Assembly (NCBI GenBank): GCA_937982065.1
Contig: CALJMO010000011.1
Location: 25,370 to 89,369 of the forward strand
From: an uncultured Collinsella sp.
GTDB taxonomy: Bacteria > Actinomycetota > Coriobacteriia > Coriobacteriales > Coriobacteriaceae
Length of the DNA stretch: 64,000 nt
Direction of reading: 5' to 3'
Of this stretch, positions 60,870-64,000 are shown in pieces; position 1 is the first letter of the stretch, and every line of letters begins with the position of its first letter. The translations under genes and the position numbers were made by a program. Under the pieces are notes generated by a model, which did not search any database, had not been told where the DNA came from, and saw nothing but the letters and a program-made list of their open reading frames with translations.

Positions 60870-63620
60870 TTAGGCGGAACGCTTGGCCTCGAGCTTGGCT
60901 TGAGCGGCAGCCAGGCGTGCGAGGGGCACGCGGTAGGGCGAGCAGGACACGTAGTCCACGTCGGCCACGTTAAACAGGCCCTTGATGGACTTGGGGTCGC
61001 CGCCGTGCTCGCCGCACACGCCAAAGTGCATGTCGGGGTTGGTGGCGCGGCCCTTCTCGACAGCCATGCGCACCAGTTCGAGTACTACCGTGTCGATGGT
61101 CTCGAAGGGATTGTCCTTCAAGATCTTCTTGTGCATGTACAGCGGGATGAACTTGGCCTCGGCATCGTCGCGGGAGAAGCCGAAGGTCGTCTGGGTGAGG
61201 TCGTTGGTGCCAAAGCAGAAGAAGTCTGCGTGATGGGCGATCTCGTCAGCGACCATGCAGGCGCGCGGCAGCTCGAGCATCGTGCCCACGGGAATATTGA
61301 ACTCGACGCCCTCCTCGGCGGAAACCTCAGCGATTACGCGCTCGATAACCTCGCGGGTCTGGACATGCTCGGCCGTGATGGAGACGAGCGGAACCATGAT
61401 CTCGGGACGCGGATCGACGCCCTCCTTGATGAGGCGAGCGGCAGCCGTGGCGACGGCGCGGACCTGCATGAGCGGCAGATCGCTAAAGACGACGGACAGG
61501 CGCACGCCGCGTAGGCCGAGCATCGGGTTGGACTCGACCATGCCGTCGATACGACGCAGGCGGGCGCGCAGGACGGCAAGCTCTTCCTCGCTGGCGCCGG
61601 CGGCTTCCTTCTTGGTGATGGCGACCTCGAGGTCGCGAGGATTATCCAGGAACTCATGAAGCGGCGGATCGAGCAGGCGGACGACCACATCGCGACCGGA
61701 CATGGTCTTGAACATCGCCAGGAAGTCCTCGGTCTGAACCTTGAGCAGGTCGGCCAGGGCCTGCTGCTTCACGGCCTCATCGTCAGACAGGATAAAGCTC
61801 TGGATGATGTTCTTGCGATCGCCCAGGAACATGTGCTCGGTGCGGCACAGGCCAATAGCCTCGGCGCCAAACTCGAGGGCGAGCTCGGCATCCTCGGGAT
61901 TGTCGGCGTTGACGCGCACATGGTTGGCATGGCCACAGGTCTCGTCCAGGCGAATCTCGTCGGCCCAGGACAGGATGGTGTCCAGGTCGCCGGTGAGCTC
62001 GGCCGAGACCAGGTCAACGGCGCCGTCGACGACGATGCCCTGGGTGCCGTCGATGGAGATGACATCGCCCTCGTGCAGCACGCGATCGCTACCCTCGATG
62101 CGCACGACCTTCTCGGCGGCGTCGATATGGAAGCGCTCGACACCGCAGACGCAGGGCGTACCCATGCCGCGGGCGATAACGGCGGCATGGCTCGTCTTGC
62201 CACCGTGGCTGGTCAGGATGCCCTCGGCGGCAACCATACCCTTCAGGTCGTCGGGGTTGGTCTCCCAGCGAACCAGAATGACCTTGTGGCCCTCGTTGGC
62301 GCGCGCGACGGCATCGTCGCTCGAGAACACGACCTCGCCCACGGCGGCACCAGGGCTGGCGTTAAGACCGCAGGCCAGCGCCTCGTACTTCTTGGAGGCG
62401 TCAAACTGCGGGTGCAGGAGTTGGTCGAGCTGCGCGGGATCGATGCGGCTCACGGCCTCCTCGCGGGTGATCAGACCCTCCTCAACCATCTCGATGGCGA
62501 TGCGCAGGGCGGCGGTAGCAGTGCGCTTTCCCACGCGGGTCTGGAGCATCCAGAGCTTACCCTGCTCTATGGTGAACTCGATATCGCACATATCGCGGTA
62601 ATGTTCCTCGAGCGTCAGGAACACGCGCTCGAGCTCCTCGCCTGCGGACTCGAGGCCCGGGGTGGTCTTGAGGTCGGCGATGGGCTCGGTGTTGCGGATA
62701 CCGGCGACGACGTCCTCGCCCTGGGCGTTGACCAAAAAGTCACCGTAGAACTCCTTGGTGCCGTCGGCCGGATTACGCGTAAAGGCGACGCCCGTCGCAG
62801 AGGTCTCGCCCTTGTTGCCAAAGGCCATGGCCTGCACGTTGACGGCGGTGCCGAGGTCGTCGGAAATGCCATGCTGCTTGCGGTAGATGCAGGCACGCTC
62901 GTTCATCCAGCTGCCAAAGACGGCCTGGATTGCAAGGCGTAGCTGAAGCTCCGGGTCGTGCGGGAAAACGGGCTTGCCGTCAGCGACCTCGAGCTCGGGA
63001 TACAGGGAGGCATCGACGTTCTCGGAGAAGATGCCCTTAAAGGTCTCGACGAGTTCCTGCAGGTCCTCGGCCGAAAGCTCGGAATCGACGCGAACGCCGG
63101 CGACCAGACGGGCCTGGGTCAGGGCGTTCTCGAACAGGTCGGCGTCAACGCCCATGACGACATTGGAAAACATCTGGATAAAGCGGCGGTAGCTATCCCA
63201 GGCAAAACGCGGGTTCTGCGTCTGCGCGATGAGGCCCTGGACGGAATCGTCATTGAGGCCCAAGTTGAGGACCGTGTCCATCATACCGGGCATGGAGAAC
63301 GGAGCGCCCGAGCGAACCGACACGAGCAGCGGATCGGAGGCGTCGCCGAGCTTCTTGCCGTAGCGGGCCTCGAGGTCCGCCTCGGCAGCAACGATCTCAT
63401 CGAGTGCGCCCCCGGGCCACACGTTGCCGGCACCGGAGTACTCGACGCAAGTCTGGCAGGTAATGGTAAAGCCACCGGGAACCGGCAGGCCGATGCGGCT
63501 CATCTCGGCAAGGTTTGCGCCCTTGCCGCCAAGCACGAAGTTCATGGACTTGTCGCCCTCAGTGACACAGGTGCCCTGGGCGTCGGTTCCAAAACGGTAA
63601 ACCCTCTTGCAATCGCTCAC
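60870..63620 (-). CDS. ppdK: Pyruvate, phosphate dikinase
   Basis: PPDK interconverts pyruvate, ATP and phosphate with phosphoenolpyruvate, AMP and diphosphate; in anaerobes it can serve glycolysis with diphosphate or gluconeogenesis. The 916-residue product has the N-terminal nucleotide-binding domain (GGKGANLAEMSRIGLPVPGG), the phosphohistidine loop GGKTSHAAVIARGMG, and the C-terminal PEP/pyruvate barrel (GTNDLTQTTFGFSRDDAE). GTG at 63620 has GGAAGGGGAAG upstream. It is monocistronic. Confidence 0.96.
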   Translation of the reverse strand: MSDCKRVYRFGTDAQGTCVTEGDKSMNFVLGGKGANLAEMSRIGLPVPGGFTITCQTCVEYSGAGNVWPGGALDEIVAAEADLEARYGKKLGDASDPLLVSVRSGAPFSMPGMMDTVLNLGLNDDSVQGLIAQTQNPRFAWDSYRRFIQMFSNVVMGVDADLFENALTQARLVAGVRVDSELSAEDLQELVETFKGIFSENVDASLYPELEVADGKPVFPHDPELQLRLAIQAVFGSWMNERACIYRKQHGISDDLGTAVNVQAMAFGNKGETSATGVAFTRNPADGTKEFYGDFLVNAQGEDVVAGIRNTEPIADLKTTPGLESAGEELERVFLTLEEHYRDMCDIEFTIEQGKLWMLQTRVGKRTATAALRIAIEMVEEGLITREEAVSRIDPAQLDQLLHPQFDASKKYEALACGLNASPGAAVGEVVFSSDDAVARANEGHKVILVRWETNPDDLKGMVAAEGILTSHGGKTSHAAVIARGMGTPCVCGVERFHIDAAEKVVRIEGSDRVLHEGDVISIDGTQGIVVDGAVDLVSAELTGDLDTILSWADEIRLDETCGHANHVRVNADNPEDAELALEFGAEAIGLCRTEHMFLGDRKNIIQSFILSDDEAVKQQALADLLKVQTEDFLAMFKTMSGRDVVVRLLDPPLHEFLDNPRDLEVAITKKEAAGASEEELAVLRARLRRIDGMVESNPMLGLRGVRLSVVFSDLPLMQVRAVATAAARLIKEGVDPRPEIMVPLVSITAEHVQTREVIERVIAEVSAEEGVEFNIPVGTMLELPRACMVADEIAHHADFFCFGTNDLTQTTFGFSRDDAEAKFIPLYMHKKILKDNPFETIDTVVLELVRMAVEKGRATNPDMHFGVCGEHGGDPKSIKGLFNVADVDYVSCSPYRVPLARLAAAQAKLEAKRSA

Positions 63621-63695
63621 GATACTTCCCCTTCCATGCACTTACACGCACGACCGTGGTAACGAATCGACCCACCGGATGCGGGCCGTGAGGGA

Positions 63696-63724
63696 ACTAT
63701 ACGGCGCGTTTTGAGCGGGCTTAA
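63696..63724 (-). promoter_or_regulatory. ppdK promoter
   Basis: On the minus strand TTAAGC (63719-63724) and TATAGT (63696-63701) have 17-base spacing. The good -10 and poor -35 suggest activator dependence. The leader is about 70 bases. Confidence 0.6.
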
Positions 63725-63742
63725 GCAGAGGATGCGCGGTTT

Positions 63743-63780
63743 GGTAAACGTGCTAAAACTGGCGGTAAACGGTAGGTAAA
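63743..63780 (-). promoter_or_regulatory. Phased TTTACC repeat array upstream of ppdK
   Basis: On the minus strand TTTACCTACCG, TTTACCGCCAG, TTTTAGCACG, TTTACCAAACC follow each other with 11-, 11- and 10-base steps, ending 19 bases upstream of the ppdK -35. This is helically phased, as expected for cooperative activator binding. No protein is identified. Confidence 0.5.
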
Positions 63781-64000
63781 GGTGGTTACCTTATGAAGAT
63801 ACCAATGCAGCAAACTTGCAGGTCAAATGCTAGTTTCTTGCTAAATCGCTTTACCATAAGTAGCTAATTTGGGACGGGGCTTTTTTAGCTACCCCCGTCG
63901 GCAATCGGCCAAAAAGCTCGCGACCTCAGTCGGTGTAGCTAAAAAAGCCCCATTACAGTTTGAGTTGTCCGAAAGGGCGGCTCTTTTCCGTTGCATGGCT
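63781..64000. other. Non-coding right end with long inverted repeat
   Basis: GGGGCTTTTTTAGCTAC (63876-63892) and its perfect inverse GTAGCTAAAAAAGCCCC (63935-63951) flank 42 bases. A third GTAGCTAA lies at 63860-63867. No gene or promoter is evident up to the window end. Confidence 0.7.

Overview
This window reads as a chromosomal core region of a Coriobacteriia member, most probably Collinsella or a close gut relative. The evidence is an actinobacterial-type integration host factor (mIHF) beside gmk and rpoZ, a high-GC gene set mixed with strict-anaerobe fermentation genes (AdhE, pyruvate phosphate dikinase), class 1B dihydroorotate dehydrogenase (PyrD/PyrK), RNase J beside PNPase, and a gram-positive LexA box before recA. 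The genus is an inference; no rRNA or tRNA gene is present to confirm it.

Layout. Almost everything lies on the minus strand; only rpmB, adhE and an APH-family kinase (39.3-43.5 kb) lie on the plus strand. From right to left: ppdK (60.9-63.6 kb); rplS-rnhB; a yraN-comM-dprA-trmFO-xerC DNA-processing operon (54.0-59.2 kb); an rpsB-tsf pair and a pyrH-frr-uppS-cdsA-dxr-rseP-ispG-proS run (43.7-53.8 kb); the fermentative adhE and rpmB segment with a decayed REP-type transposase remnant; a pyrR-pyrB-pyrC-pyrK-pyrD-pyrF pyrimidine operon with an attenuator-like leader (33.5-39.0 kb); mihF-gmk-rpoZ-thiI; a comEA-comEC-holA competence operon (26.6-30.7 kb); rpsT; a long lepA-dusB-hemW-dnaJ2-dnaJ-mtaB-phoH-ybeY-dgkA-era-recO run (14.6-26.1 kb); rpsO; pnp; a 650-base intergenic region rich in structured repeats; rnj-ftsK-rodZ-like-yajQ-rimO-pgsA-cinA; and recA-recX at the left edge, where recX runs off the window.

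How it fits together. The window carries three separate transcription units with DNA-uptake and recombination genes: recA-recX, comEA-comEC-holA and yraN-comM-dprA-trmFO-xerC. Upstream of each first gene, 73 to 100 bases from the start codon and just after the preceding gene's terminator, sits the same motif, TTTGGTCRGCTTTTGGTT (minus strand), part of an array of 11-base direct repeats. I find it nowhere else in the intergenic DNA of this window. The simplest reading is a shared operator for an uncharacterised competence regulon. The recA promoter additionally holds a perfect LexA box between its -35 and -10.

Other items that stand out: two inverted copies of an 84-base element between pnp and rnj whose hairpin stem differs by three compensatory base-pair changes; a second phased repeat array (TTTACC) before the ppdK promoter; a membrane-anchored DnaJ homologue; a site-2 protease with an inserted winged-helix-like segment; and a xerC gene whose conserved N-terminus lies upstream of any standard start codon.
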